Counted from the stretch's first letter, positions 1 through 7,987 are shown. The stretch is 14,539 nucleotides of DNA from an uncultured Bacteroidales bacterium (GCA_934693135.1 CAKUVA010000035.1:1-14539); one strand, 5' to 3'. Numbers and translations: made by a program. The notes: generated from the sequence alone by a model not told the origin.

Positions 1-91
1 TTATTAGAAATCAATTATTTGGCAAATGTGGTCGCTTAGCCCGATTGCTGTAGTGCTACTTTTGCGCTGAACTAAAGGTTAACGAACAAGT

Positions 92-347
92 GGGTGGCTA
101 TGCTCCGAAAGGCATTGTCCCTCAAACGATTTTCTTACAAAAGTGGGTGCACATGCTCCGAAAAGGTGGGGCGGCCGCCGGCTTTTGCCCTTCTTGGCCA
201 GCGTCTGGGTGGCAATGCTCCGAAATGTGGGGCGGCCGTCGGCCTCGCGCACGCATTTTTTGTAAGGTTTTACCGCTTTTTGGGTGGTTATGCTCCGAAA
301 TAATCACTGGATTTTCAGCCGTGAGACTGGGTGGTCATGCTCCGAAT
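92..347 (+). repeat. Five irregularly spaced 19-bp direct repeats
   Basis: Copies lie at 92-110, 145-163, 207-225, 282-300 and 329-347, all in the same orientation. The consensus is GGGTGGYNATGCTCCGAAA. Variation is concentrated at bases 6-8; the second half, ATGCTCCGAA, is identical in all five, and only the last copy departs from the final A. Start-to-start distances are 53, 62, 75 and 47 bases, too uneven for a CRISPR array. Copies 1, 3, 4 and 5 can be read as Gly-Gly-(Tyr/Asn/His)-Ala-Pro, but not all in one frame, so coding is unlikely. Possible roles are protein-binding sites, a transcript-end element or a genome-wide interspersed repeat; none can be chosen from this window. Confidence 0.85.
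166..243 (+). repeat. GC-rich block repeated after repeat copies 2 and 3
   Basis: The 17-base block GTGGGGCGGCCGYCGGC occurs at 166-182 and 227-243 with one C/T difference. Each copy follows a 19-bp repeat by one to three bases, so copies 2 and 3 belong to a longer unit of about 37 bases (145-182 and 207-243) with a one-base indel. Copies 1, 4 and 5 lack the block. This suggests duplication of an extended unit followed by divergence. The first copy contains the palindrome GCGGCCGC. Confidence 0.75.
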
Positions 348-377
348 TTTGTACAGGTTGTAGTGCATTGACTCACA

Positions 378-1433
378 TCATTGTATTGTCATGCCCAATT
401 TAAACATTGGAAGATACATGGATATCAAGACGAAAGCAACGACGATGCCAATAATTAGGATCATAACTGGCTCCAATGTGTTGTTCAGTTGCTTAATCCT
501 GTAGTTCAAATCTTCTGTAATGTCATCTGACAAGGACTTAAGCATTTTATCCATTGAAGCCGTTTCTTCCCCAACCTTGAGCATGACCAATGTCTTCTTA
601 TCAAACAACTCTGGGCTTTCGGATAGTGCTGCATATATGGGCAGTCCTGATATGACTTCAGTACTTGCCCTTGTCATGGCTCGCCGATATGGTACGAATT
701 GCATTATCTCACTTACCAGTTCCAATGATTGGAGGAGGGGAACTTCGGAACTTACAAGCAGGTGCAGTATTCGTGTAAACCGAGATAATTCCACTTTCTT
801 CAGGAGTTCACCAAGGACAGGAACGCCGAAAAGAATTTTTGTCTTAAGTTCTTGATAAATATCAGTTTTACCATATATATGACGAAGCAGAAGGCATGCA
901 AGCAACATAGCCAAAAGCACTAACAGAATTTTTGGCATCAGCGATGACAGTTTGATGATCACACGAGTCAGATGTGGCAATTCCCCTCCCATTCTTGCAT
1001 AAACCTGCTCGAACATAGGGACAACTACCAGCATCATAAAGACAAGGACAATGATTGCTACGACCAAAGTAATGGCAGGGTAACTGATTGCACTGATTAA
1101 ACTCCGCCTCTGCGCTTCTCTTTTCTCGTAGTATTCAATCAGAAAAGACAGAGCCTCCGTTAGCCTTCCGGACTCTTCGCCGATTCTTATCACGCCATAG
1201 TCCAAGCGGTTAAATGGTTTTTGTGCAGCAAGTGCACCCCATAAACTGTCTCCAGAGATGACTCTGTCAAGTATGTTCTTATACATTTCTTTATCAGATC
1301 CATCTGCGCTTTCCACTATCAGAGAGAAAGATGCGGAAAAACTAAGACCGGCCCGAAGCAGTTCATGTATTTGAGTGTAGAACTGCTTTTTCTTTACATC
1401 GTTGAATTCTTTTTTCAATCCCATTTGGCACAT
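378..1433 (-). CDS. gspF: GspF/PilC-type inner-membrane platform protein
   Basis: Integral membrane platform of a type II secretion or type IV pilus machine. In the family it couples the cytoplasmic GspE ATPase to pseudopilus growth. The 351-aa product has the usual two-fold GspF layout: a cytoplasmic helical domain (about 15-110, with the typical IGEESGRL segment), a membrane pair (about 118-185), a second cytoplasmic domain (about 190-310, with the matching VGEETASMDKML segment) and a last membrane helix near 320-345. It is slightly shorter than typical GspF (about 400 aa), mainly at the N-terminus. The ATG at 1433 overlaps the end of the preceding pseudopilin gene by 19 bases; a second in-frame ATG lies at 1424. 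It is the last gene of the operon. Confidence 0.93.
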   Translation of the reverse strand: MCQMGLKKEFNDVKKKQFYTQIHELLRAGLSFSASFSLIVESADGSDKEMYKNILDRVISGDSLWGALAAQKPFNRLDYGVIRIGEESGRLTEALSFLIEYYEKREAQRRSLISAISYPAITLVVAIIVLVFMMLVVVPMFEQVYARMGGELPHLTRVIIKLSSLMPKILLVLLAMLLACLLLRHIYGKTDIYQELKTKILFGVPVLGELLKKVELSRFTRILHLLVSSEVPLLQSLELVSEIMQFVPYRRAMTRASTEVISGLPIYAALSESPELFDKKTLVMLKVGEETASMDKMLKSLSDDITEDLNYRIKQLNNTLEPVMILIIGIVVAFVLISMYLPMFKLGMTIQ

Positions 1434-1675
1434 TTCCCGATTTCTCTTCCTTGACGAAAAAAACGAATGCTATCGCCAATTGAAAGACTATCACTTTTTT
1501 CTTTCAGTAATTCATATTTCTCCAGACTGTTAATGTTTGGCTTCTGCTCAGTATCATGATTCTGTTGGACGACAGCACGGATCATATCAATTCCGTCAAA
1601 AAGGCATAGAAGCAGAATCCCACCAATCAACATGGTAACAAGGACTTCCGGCAGTGTATATCCATTTTTATTCAT
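1415..1675 (-). CDS. Very small minor pseudopilin with G|YTLPE signal
   Basis: An 86-aa protein with a class III (prepilin) signal: a short basic leader MNKNG, cleavage expected after Gly5, then YTLPEVLVTMLIGGILLLCLF, with Glu at mature position 5 and a long hydrophobic helix. After the helix only about 55 mostly polar residues remain, so the usual globular pseudopilin head is nearly absent. It probably corresponds to a minor pseudopilin of the GspI/GspJ/GspH or PilV/PilW type, but the head is too short to say which. The start forms an ATGA overlap with the stop of the upstream gene, and the 3' end overlaps gspF. No frameshift is obvious that would extend it. Confidence 0.8.
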   Translation of the reverse strand: MNKNGYTLPEVLVTMLIGGILLLCLFDGIDMIRAVVQQNHDTEQKPNINSLEKYELLKEKSDSLSIGDSIRFFRQGREIGKCAKWD

Positions 1676-1992
1676 CTTCCGTCTTTGATAAAGTGATACA
1701 CAATTATTTGCCCACTCTTCATATATGTCGTTACTGTATATGCCTTAAGTTCGGCAAGTTCATCATCAGAGACAACTGCCCAACGCATTGTCCCCCAGGC
1801 GTAGGCAAATGACGTATCTCTTATAGGAACTTCTGATTCTCTCTTCCGGTTAAACTCCAGTTCCATGCTGGCCCAGTCTACATTTCTCACTTTATTTATC
1901 CTTACGATAGTTTCGATTGCGATGCTGAAGACAAGCAAAAACAGAATGGTAGCCACAAGTGTCTCCAGTAATGTTGAACCCGATATTTTCAT
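1672..1992 (-). CDS. Small minor pseudopilin with G|STLLE signal
   Basis: The preferred start, ATG at 1992, gives a 106-aa protein beginning MKISG, then STLLETLVATILFLLVFSIA. This is a prepilin signal with cleavage after Gly5, Glu at mature position 5 and a hydrophobic helix to about residue 30. It creates an ATGA overlap with the stop of the GspC-like gene. An upstream in-frame start at 2025 would put 11 extra residues before the leader and is unlikely. The rest (about 75 residues) holds a small mixed head with a beta-like end. It is likely a GspI/PilV-like minor pseudopilin; the exact class is inferred. Confidence 0.8.
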   Translation of the reverse strand: MKISGSTLLETLVATILFLLVFSIAIETIVRINKVRNVDWASMELEFNRKRESEVPIRDTSFAYAWGTMRWAVVSDDELAELKAYTVTTYMKSGQIIVYHFIKDGR

Positions 1993-2432
1993 TGTGCACC
2001 AAGTATTTGCCGTTGACCATTCCACCAGACAGAAATCGAGTCCGGAGCAATTTCATGTATTTTTATGCCGACGATAGACTCTCCTTCTGTCAATGTAGAT
2101 ATTTCCCCTTGGAACTCAACAATCGCTCTTTTAACACCATCCTTGTCCCGAAGCGACCCCTTATATTTGACTGAAGGCATCGGCTTAGATATTCTCTCAA
2201 CCTTATGAGCAACTGCTTCAGTTCCCCCAACGCTTCGTTCTTCGTAAAGGAACGGATCTTTGTAATTGAGATTCAGAGTAGCTGGCGCGGACATGTCTGG
2301 AGGGCTCTCTGTTCGCTCTGAATATGACACGTTGTGTTTGGGGATCAGCCACTTTAATATCCGGAAAGCGACCAAGCCCCAGATAATCAGAACTATTGCC
2401 AGCAGAACTATGGTATTGATCTTTTCACCCAT
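1989..2432 (-). CDS. GspC/PilP-like inner-membrane link to the secretin
   Basis: A single-pass protein of about 147 aa: an N-terminal membrane helix (INTIVLLAIVLIIWGLVAF), a Pro/Ser-containing linker, the segment LNLNYKDPFL, then a compact beta domain in the last 65 residues (YKGSLRDKDG through VEFQGEISTLTEGESIVG to ISVWWNGQRQ). The DPF motif and the 'Gly-x-Leu ... Gly-Glu-x-(Val/Ile)-Gly-x-x-Ile' pattern are those of the homology region of GspC and of PilP, which bind secretin N-domains in the periplasm. Start choice: ATG at 2432 leaves a 4-base gap after the previous stop. A GTG at 2459, preceded very closely by AGGAG, would add nine residues and overlap the previous gene. There is no PDZ or coiled-coil end. 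Confidence 0.75.
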   Translation of the reverse strand: MGEKINTIVLLAIVLIIWGLVAFRILKWLIPKHNVSYSERTESPPDMSAPATLNLNYKDPFLYEERSVGGTEAVAHKVERISKPMPSVKYKGSLRDKDGVKRAIVEFQGEISTLTEGESIVGIKIHEIAPDSISVWWNGQRQILGAQ

Positions 2433-2436
2433 GACA

Positions 2437-3660
2437 TTAATAAACTTTTCGTATTTCACGTCTCCTATATGGACCTTTCAACAATTTAGGGTAAATGGCA
2501 TCCGCATCGTAACTGAGCTGCACATTCTGCAGTACGCCAGGATATTTACGCCCGTTAACATGCGTAAAACAATCTCCCAGAAAGGCACTTCCATTTATAA
2601 CGCCGGCAAGCATGGCAGCACCGTCAATATACACAAGACCTGACATTTGGCTGCCCCTATGTTGTATCAAACTTGGATACAGCAACTCTTTATCCTCCCA
2701 CCCGTCATTTAACACAACGACATAGCCGTCTATTTTCGAATTTTTGCCTATTTCGATATATGGATGCTCATGTCCAGAGACAAGTATTCCTGATGGAGCG
2801 GATAGATGAACCCCTGTCCCTATCAGTAAAGAGTCCGCACAGAAGAACTGGCCGCAGCCATGAAAACCATCCTCTATTGTTATTGTTCGGGCAAAGAGCA
2901 GTATTCCGTCCAAATGCGAGTTGGCACTGATCGTCAACTTGTCTCCGTATAAAATCTGGTTGCCACCCAAATGATAAACCTTGTCGGAGTTTTTTCCGTA
3001 TAAAAAAGCTGTCGGGGCTGAGTGGTCCACGTATTCAGCTTGACTGTTCCTGAAATACCACGCCTGTGAGATGCTATCACGATAACATCGGATACTCTTT
3101 AGATAAGACGAATCAATGACCGGGAGCTGTGCCGAAGAGATTCGCAAGGCGGATTCCTCAACATAGTCACCAGAGAAGTTTTCCCCAGAAAGTCCGGTGT
3201 AATTGATACCGCTTGGAGGTATATAAGCACGTCCATCTATCCTCGTATTCCCTGACAACGATAGCGGACGGGCTCTGTCACGAACCCAGATTGCCGCGTC
3301 CAAATCCGTCTCTCGGGCTTTCCCGCAAACCACGGTGTGAGATAATGGCAAATAATCCGATTTTGCTGTCAGCACCTCATATAGTCCCCAATCCTTTCTG
3401 GTAAGGACAACATGTGATTCGGACATATCAAAGAGTTTGACACGCACCATATCACCCTGCCCATAAAACATGTTGCTGTCGATACAATAACGAGCGACAG
3501 CGGAGTGAAGATCCAATATCCGCTGTTTCCGTGTATGGTATGCTTGATACTCTTGACGCTCCAAATCGGCCAGAGACAAGGCGAACAGGACAAGCAAAGA
3601 GACGAGGACGGAAACTACCATGACCACTGGAAGGGAAAAAGCCCAGATGCGTTTATTCAT
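2437..3660 (-). CDS. GspK/PilX-like pseudopilin with a beta-helix-like domain
   Basis: A 407-aa exported protein starting MNKRIWA, then FSLPVVMVVSVLVSLLVLFA. The leader and A|F cleavage site match those of GspG in this operon, but mature position 5 is Val instead of Glu, the hallmark of GspK, the pseudopilin at the tip. After the helix come about 110 residues of mixed character. From about residue 135 on there are repeated short beta patterns with Gly/Asp turns (GNTRIDGRAYI, NSHLDGILLFARTITIEDGF, IEIGKNSKIDGYVVV, GAAMLAGVINGSAFLGD), resembling left-handed or bactofilin-like beta-helix rungs. No GspK alpha-helical insert is seen. The 5' end overlaps the GspM-like gene by 8 bases. The tip role is inferred from the signal, size and operon position. 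Confidence 0.7.
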   Translation of the reverse strand: MNKRIWAFSLPVVMVVSVLVSLLVLFALSLADLERQEYQAYHTRKQRILDLHSAVARYCIDSNMFYGQGDMVRVKLFDMSESHVVLTRKDWGLYEVLTAKSDYLPLSHTVVCGKARETDLDAAIWVRDRARPLSLSGNTRIDGRAYIPPSGINYTGLSGENFSGDYVEESALRISSAQLPVIDSSYLKSIRCYRDSISQAWYFRNSQAEYVDHSAPTAFLYGKNSDKVYHLGGNQILYGDKLTISANSHLDGILLFARTITIEDGFHGCGQFFCADSLLIGTGVHLSAPSGILVSGHEHPYIEIGKNSKIDGYVVVLNDGWEDKELLYPSLIQHRGSQMSGLVYIDGAAMLAGVINGSAFLGDCFTHVNGRKYPGVLQNVQLSYDADAIYPKLLKGPYRRREIRKVY

Positions 3661-4123
3661 TGAGTGTCAATTGAATTAAATCAATATCGAGAGAAACCAG
3701 CGGTTCTTGTCCGGATTTATGGGAGAAACGTAACATCGCGTATCCGATGTCTGGCTCTCTCTCCAATGAATTGACGAGTTTAAGCAGTGGGATAAATGGC
3801 CCTTTCATAAGCAAATGACATCGACATAAAGATACCGGCCCCTCGACTCTGTCACATGAAGGTGCAAAAGAAACAATCTCGCACCCATCTGAAGTTGCTG
3901 CATTCAAGTGTTCTTTGAACAGGTAGTCTCCTGTCAACAGGTTTTCCTGATTGATAGCAAACCTGTCATCTTCAAGAAGCAGAGCAGGTGAGCTTCCCTT
4001 TTTCAACTCCTTAAGTTCTCTATAATGCGAAACAGTATTCCGTATTGTTGTCAACCAAAGAAATAATGGCAACAAAACAAGTAGAGAAAGTAGTTTCACC
4101 CATATAAAACTGTTCTTCTTCAT
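3653..4123 (-). CDS. GspM/PilO-like assembly protein
   Basis: A 156-aa bitopic protein: a short basic start (MKKNSFIWVK), a membrane helix at about 9-27 (LLSLLVLLPLFLWLTTI), a helical stretch to about residue 45 that could be a short coiled coil, and a periplasmic domain ending in a PilO/GspM-like pattern (LMKGPFIPLLKLVNSLEREP, then two beta-like strands). In the family this protein pairs with GspL/PilN in the inner-membrane platform. Its start overlaps the stop of the GspL-like gene in ATGA form, supporting translational coupling of the pair. Sequence similarity is weak; the assignment rests on topology, the domain pattern and gene order. Confidence 0.72.
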   Translation of the reverse strand: MKKNSFIWVKLLSLLVLLPLFLWLTTIRNTVSHYRELKELKKGSSPALLLEDDRFAINQENLLTGDYLFKEHLNAATSDGCEIVSFAPSCDRVEGPVSLCRCHLLMKGPFIPLLKLVNSLEREPDIGYAMLRFSHKSGQEPLVSLDIDLIQLTLNE

Positions 4124-4950
4124 TGTCTTATCAGAAAATCAAAATAATAGTTAGAGTCATTGATTCTGGCCTCCAGTGATTTGATTTCAACGGTGTTAGA
4201 TATTCCCTTCAGCAACTCTGAGTAGAGCAATATCTTTGACACGTCCGATGCTGACCCTGACACCTTAATTGCATGTTCCTTTGTGCGTTCCATCAAGTAA
4301 AGCCGTACTCCATCCGGCATTAATGAGGCGATTCTATCAAACGCAACAGATGATTTGGGGAGAATGAGCCCTTGGTAGTCGGCTATCATTTTCTCCTTTT
4401 GCGTGACAATCTCATGGTGGTTTCTATGTTGAGCCTCACTCTGTCGTTTAAGCTGTTGTTCAACATTCAACTCCTCTCCTATATGAGATGATACAATGAA
4501 ATTGGCCACAAGCACAAGCAACCAGAACAATAGAACAGGAAGCCTGATTTTACGATACAAACTTCTCATCAGGAATTCACACAATGGCTTGGATGAGACC
4601 ATTTTCTTCACATCGGAAAATTCTTCTCTCAATCGCCGAGCCACACCACGGGATTCTTCCTCTGTTGCCCCTATGACTATCCCTGAAATATAACAATCGA
4701 CAAGCTGCGTCTTTACCGGTTCCAAGGCGGCAGAAGGAATGTAACAAACATGGTCATTGTATTCAGTCCACATCAGTGAGCCGCTCATTTTAAGTCTGGA
4801 CATAAAAGGATCGTTATCTCCAATTTGCCGAGATGTTACTTCAGAGCCACTTACAGAAAGAACGACAATACCGTTAACCGCCTTGACCTCGGATACTTTG
4901 TCGGGATTGTCAAGACGAATTTCAATCACTTCGGGGCGCATCCCACTCAT
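4120..4950 (-). CDS. GspL/PilN-like assembly protein
   Basis: The start is placed at the ATG at 4950, which forms an ATGA overlap with the secretin stop and gives 276 aa. A longer open frame reaches 5052 but lies inside the secretin gene. The layout is a cytoplasmic region of about 136 residues, a membrane helix (LPVLLFWLLVLVANFIVSS, about 137-155), a charged coiled-coil-like stretch (about 160-195) and a periplasmic ferredoxin-like domain at the end containing LMPDGVRLYLMER and ISGSASD-type features (here VSGSASDVSKILLYSELLKG). This last block is typical of PilN. The cytoplasmic part is shorter than a full GspL/PilM actin-like domain, and no separate PilM is visible, so contact with GspE must be made by this shortened domain or by GspF alone (inference). 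Confidence 0.78.
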   Translation of the reverse strand: MSGMRPEVIEIRLDNPDKVSEVKAVNGIVVLSVSGSEVTSRQIGDNDPFMSRLKMSGSLMWTEYNDHVCYIPSAALEPVKTQLVDCYISGIVIGATEEESRGVARRLREEFSDVKKMVSSKPLCEFLMRSLYRKIRLPVLLFWLLVLVANFIVSSHIGEELNVEQQLKRQSEAQHRNHHEIVTQKEKMIADYQGLILPKSSVAFDRIASLMPDGVRLYLMERTKEHAIKVSGSASDVSKILLYSELLKGISNTVEIKSLEARINDSNYYFDFLIRQ

Positions 4951-6569
4951 AACATAATTGTAGGTTTTATGAATACATTCAGTTTCTGCACTTCCCGTGT
5001 TTTCGTTACATTTCCGCAGAATAGACGCAGGACAGGCACACGAGCAATCCACGGAAGCCCTGAACTTGAATCCTCGGTGAGATTCTTCTCAATTCCACCA
5101 AGCAGAATCATCTCCCCATCTTTTACTTTGACGATAGAATTGAAACTTCGTCTTGTCATTCCCGGAGGAGCTGTAAGATCTCCTGTGTCCCTTTCTGTGA
5201 ATTCATCCTGTCCGAGTTCAATACGGATAGTGATGGTGCTGTCGGCGCTTACAATCGGAGTCATGTCCAAAACGAACGATGCCTCAACGTTCTTCCATAT
5301 ATATGATTCTGACTGAAGAGGGTTTTGTGTACCGATAATGTTTACTTGGCTTTCACGATAATACTTTACCTCTCCACTTTTCAGGACAGCCTTATGACCA
5401 TTCAGAGTAGAGAGTTTCGGAGTCGAACGAAGAGTTATCTCCCCGTCCTCTTCCAACAGTTTTAGATCTGCGTAGAAGTTTGGGCCGACATTACCGAGGT
5501 TGACAAGTCCCAGACCGTTAAACGCATTTAAAAGCTGGTTGATTTTTCCAGCCCCAAGAGATACGTCAATTCCAGGCGAGAGTGTCCCGTATGAATTGGA
5601 TGTCGCCTCGCCATCTTTGCCCAATTTAACTCCTGTGCTGCGGCTTTTCCGATTCGTAGCGTCAACAATCATAACATCAATGGATATTAGAGGAACACTT
5701 TTGTCTATGCTCTCCAGAAAAACTTCTACCGCTTCCACATCAGTTTGATTCCCGCTGAGCACCAGACTGTTGAGATCCGAGAACAACTTGATTTCAATAT
5801 CTTTTTTCAGAGCGGAAGGGATTATCTCTACTACATCATCTATCGTGCGGAACCGCATAGGAAACTGGCGGACACAGAACATCGGCTGTGGCGCAAGTGT
5901 GTTTTCGTCGGGGAAGAATGACTGCCCGCCTCGCCCCTTTTCTCCAATCATCCAGTAGCCTGATTCCGATTGCTCACATCGCAGACCATTGGCGGCGGAT
6001 ATATTGTCCATCATTTGAGAAAGAGACATGCCTGTACCAAAACCCGAAACTGTCCGCGTCGCAAGAGAAGGTTCATATACAATATTACACCCCGTTTCGA
6101 CAATCAATCTTCTGACCAGAACATCCATAGGACAATTGAAAAAATCCATTTTATATAGGCCGGAAGAATCACGAGCAACGGTCAATGGGGGTATAGGCGT
6201 AAGTTCATGCAAGGGGCTTATTGTTATAATCCCGGCTCTGTCCACAGTCAAATCTAGATTCCCTTCCCTGCAACATAATAAAAGGAACTCTTTTAAGGGC
6301 ACCTGCTCTAAATTGCAGGTTATCGACTGCTTATGCTTATCCAGCTCTAGATTGATATTGAGCCTGTTACCAATGGCGACCGTTTTCAACAAATCAGCAA
6401 TTTGGAAATTAGTCACGGAAACATCAATCGGTTCTTGAAGGGCGACATGGCGAACAGAGAGAGAATCCAATGCCATTTGCAGTGACCTGATTCGTTCTGA
6501 TTCCTGTGCCAGCATAGGCAAGCCGAAAAACGTCACTGAAACAAAAGATATAATAATTTGTCTTATCAT
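4947..6569 (-). CDS. gspD: GspD/PilQ-family outer-membrane secretin
   Basis: A 540-aa secretin. The signal peptide covers about 1-21 (MIRQIIISFVSVTFFGLPMLA, cut before QES). Residues about 45-110 form an STN-like N0 domain (VTNFQIADLLKTVAIG, then LEQVPLKEFLLLCC), followed by a second similar domain (about 140-205) and an N-domain of the 'secretin_N' type near 230-290 (VVEIIPSALK, LNSLVLSGNQTDVEAVEVFL). The C-terminal secretin barrel domain runs from about 295 to the end, with LRSTPKLSTLNGHKAVLKSG, KDGEMILLGGIEKN and the closing VPVLRLFCGNVTKTREVQKL plus VFIKP. It forms the outer-membrane exit pore. The gap to gspE is 3 bases. No pilotin gene and no S-domain are evident. Confidence 0.93.
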   Translation of the reverse strand: MIRQIIISFVSVTFFGLPMLAQESERIRSLQMALDSLSVRHVALQEPIDVSVTNFQIADLLKTVAIGNRLNINLELDKHKQSITCNLEQVPLKEFLLLCCREGNLDLTVDRAGIITISPLHELTPIPPLTVARDSSGLYKMDFFNCPMDVLVRRLIVETGCNIVYEPSLATRTVSGFGTGMSLSQMMDNISAANGLRCEQSESGYWMIGEKGRGGQSFFPDENTLAPQPMFCVRQFPMRFRTIDDVVEIIPSALKKDIEIKLFSDLNSLVLSGNQTDVEAVEVFLESIDKSVPLISIDVMIVDATNRKSRSTGVKLGKDGEATSNSYGTLSPGIDVSLGAGKINQLLNAFNGLGLVNLGNVGPNFYADLKLLEEDGEITLRSTPKLSTLNGHKAVLKSGEVKYYRESQVNIIGTQNPLQSESYIWKNVEASFVLDMTPIVSADSTITIRIELGQDEFTERDTGDLTAPPGMTRRSFNSIVKVKDGEMILLGGIEKNLTEDSSSGLPWIARVPVLRLFCGNVTKTREVQKLNVFIKPTIML

Positions 6570-6572
6570 TGC

Positions 6573-7976
6573 TCAATTATTCAAAAAAGGAAGAATGTCG
6601 TCCTGCGAAATAAGGCCTTCTATTAGGAGTGAAATGGCGGAGTCTCGTAAAGTCTTGATTTTGTGTCGTGCTAATAATTCACTGATATTCGCTCTTTTTT
6701 CCTTAACAGCCTCCGACAATTCACCTTTTATGGGTATGACTTCATATACGGCTTTTCGCCCTTTGTACCCAGTGTAATAACAGTTTTCGCACCCTTTTGC
6801 GGCATAGACTTTTTGTGAAACAGGGGCCTCTATCTGTCCAGCTATGCTGCTTTCGATGGCTATTTCTTGTTTGCAATGCGGGCAAAGGACACGGACAAGT
6901 CGTTGCGCGACACAGGCAACCAACGTCTCAGAAAGTAGATATGGATGAATGCCCATATCTACTAACCTTGTAATACATCCCCAGGCGCTGTTGGTATGAA
7001 GAGTTGAAAGAAGAAGATGTCCGGTTAGAGAACTGCGCACGGCCATTTCTGCTGTTACCTCATCACGGATTTCGCCAAGCATGATGATATCGGGATCCTG
7101 ACGGAGAAATGTACGAAGCGCCATGGCGAAATCCAGACCGATATCTTCTTTAAGCTGCACCTGATTCACCCCGGCAAGTGTGTATTCAACGGGGTCCTCA
7201 ATTGTGAGAATGTTATTGTCTTCCTTATTCAGCAATTCAAGTGTCGCATATAATGTCGTACTTTTACCCGAACCGGTTGGCCCGCTTATCAGGATCATCC
7301 CGTGCGGATGAGATACCGCATTTATGTAATCCTGATACTGGTGCTTATCCAAACCAAGTTCCGAAAGAGACAGATGCCGGGCATTCATGGTCAAAAGCCT
7401 GAGGACTATTTTCTCGCCATATATCGTTGGAAGAGTGGAAGCCCGGATATCAAAACGCACACCGTTCTTCTCATGGATGATACGTCCATCTTGTGGAAGC
7501 CGCTTTTCTGATATATCTAGGTTGGACATGATTTTTATACGGTTAACCAATGCAGTGTAGGAAGATTTCCGTATTACATACCGTTCCAGCAGTTTTCCGT
7601 CAACCCTGAAACGTACGCGGCAACTCTGCTCTTCAGGCTCCAGATGAATGTCGCTTGCGCGCATCCGGTATGCCTCATCTATCAGGACGGCCACATCTTC
7701 TATAACTTCTGTGGCAAGACCACGTGAGCCTTGACGATAATGCTCGCCTAAAAGTTTTGTAAAAATTTCTCTTACAACAGGTTGTACTATCACCGCCTTG
7801 CCGAACAACAATGATATTTCCTTTATGGTGTCAGCATACTCCCGGCCCTCTATCCCTAAACAACACAGCGTGTTCCCATCCAGATGATAAGGAAGCAACT
7901 GATAGTATTTGGACTCTTCAGAAGTCAACACCTGCAAGGCTTCAGTTTCTACCGTATATGTGTTCGCGTTTATCAT
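6573..7976 (-). CDS. gspE: GspE/PilB-type secretion ATPase
   Basis: Hexameric cytoplasmic ATPase that drives pseudopilus assembly. With the ATG at 7976 the protein has 467 aa; a GTG at 7985 would add three residues. It shows a short N-terminal GspE-N-like region, then the N2 domain (ASDIHLEPEEQ, VRFRVDGKLLE), Walker A GPTGSGKS at about 232-239, the Asp box (ILTIEDPVEY), Walker B (PDIIMLGEIRD, about 296-305), a His box (LSTLHTNSA) and the four-cysteine zinc module CPHC at 365-368 and CENC at 396-399 with YTGYKGRKAVYEV. All catalytic motifs are intact. The zinc module and GRKAVYEV favour an assembly ATPase (GspE/PilB) over a retraction ATPase (PilT), and no pilT-like gene is present in the window. 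Confidence 0.95.
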   Translation of the reverse strand: MINANTYTVETEALQVLTSEESKYYQLLPYHLDGNTLCCLGIEGREYADTIKEISLLFGKAVIVQPVVREIFTKLLGEHYRQGSRGLATEVIEDVAVLIDEAYRMRASDIHLEPEEQSCRVRFRVDGKLLERYVIRKSSYTALVNRIKIMSNLDISEKRLPQDGRIIHEKNGVRFDIRASTLPTIYGEKIVLRLLTMNARHLSLSELGLDKHQYQDYINAVSHPHGMILISGPTGSGKSTTLYATLELLNKEDNNILTIEDPVEYTLAGVNQVQLKEDIGLDFAMALRTFLRQDPDIIMLGEIRDEVTAEMAVRSSLTGHLLLSTLHTNSAWGCITRLVDMGIHPYLLSETLVACVAQRLVRVLCPHCKQEIAIESSIAGQIEAPVSQKVYAAKGCENCYYTGYKGRKAVYEVIPIKGELSEAVKEKRANISELLARHKIKTLRDSAISLLIEGLISQDDILPFLNN

Positions 7977-7987
7977 TAAATTCACAA

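Larger units (their letters stand above)
1..377. other. Gene-free region beyond the 3' end of the secretion operon
   Basis: No convincing gene is seen here on either strand. Short open frames exist but they are built from the direct repeats described separately, change frame between repeat copies and match no family I recognise. The first 90 bases hold no structure I can name. No strong hairpin with a T-run is visible after the gspF stop, so the end of the long minus-strand transcript is not located. The blocks near 166-182 and 227-243 are much richer in G and C than the surrounding operon. Confidence 0.6.

Noticed and set aside
92..347. CRISPR array
   Set aside because: Spacer lengths vary from 28 to 56 bases, the repeat is only 19 bases with internal variation, spacers 2 and 3 begin with related sequence, and no cas gene is present.
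90..371. Short plus-strand ORFs with Gly-Gly-Tyr-Ala-Pro-Lys repeats
   Set aside because: The repeat copies fall in more than one reading frame and the stretches between them look non-coding, so the peptide similarity reflects the DNA repeat.
4951..5052. Longer N-terminus for the GspL/PilN-like gene
   Set aside because: It lies wholly within the secretin gene, has a cysteine-rich sequence unlike the family, and the ATGA start at 4950 fits the pattern of the operon.
4825..5316. 163-aa plus-strand ORF
   Set aside because: It is antisense to the conserved C-terminus of the secretin and the start of the GspL-like gene, with no recognisable domain.
6028..6438. 136-aa plus-strand ORF
   Set aside because: It is antisense to the secretin N-terminal domains and shows no protein-like features.
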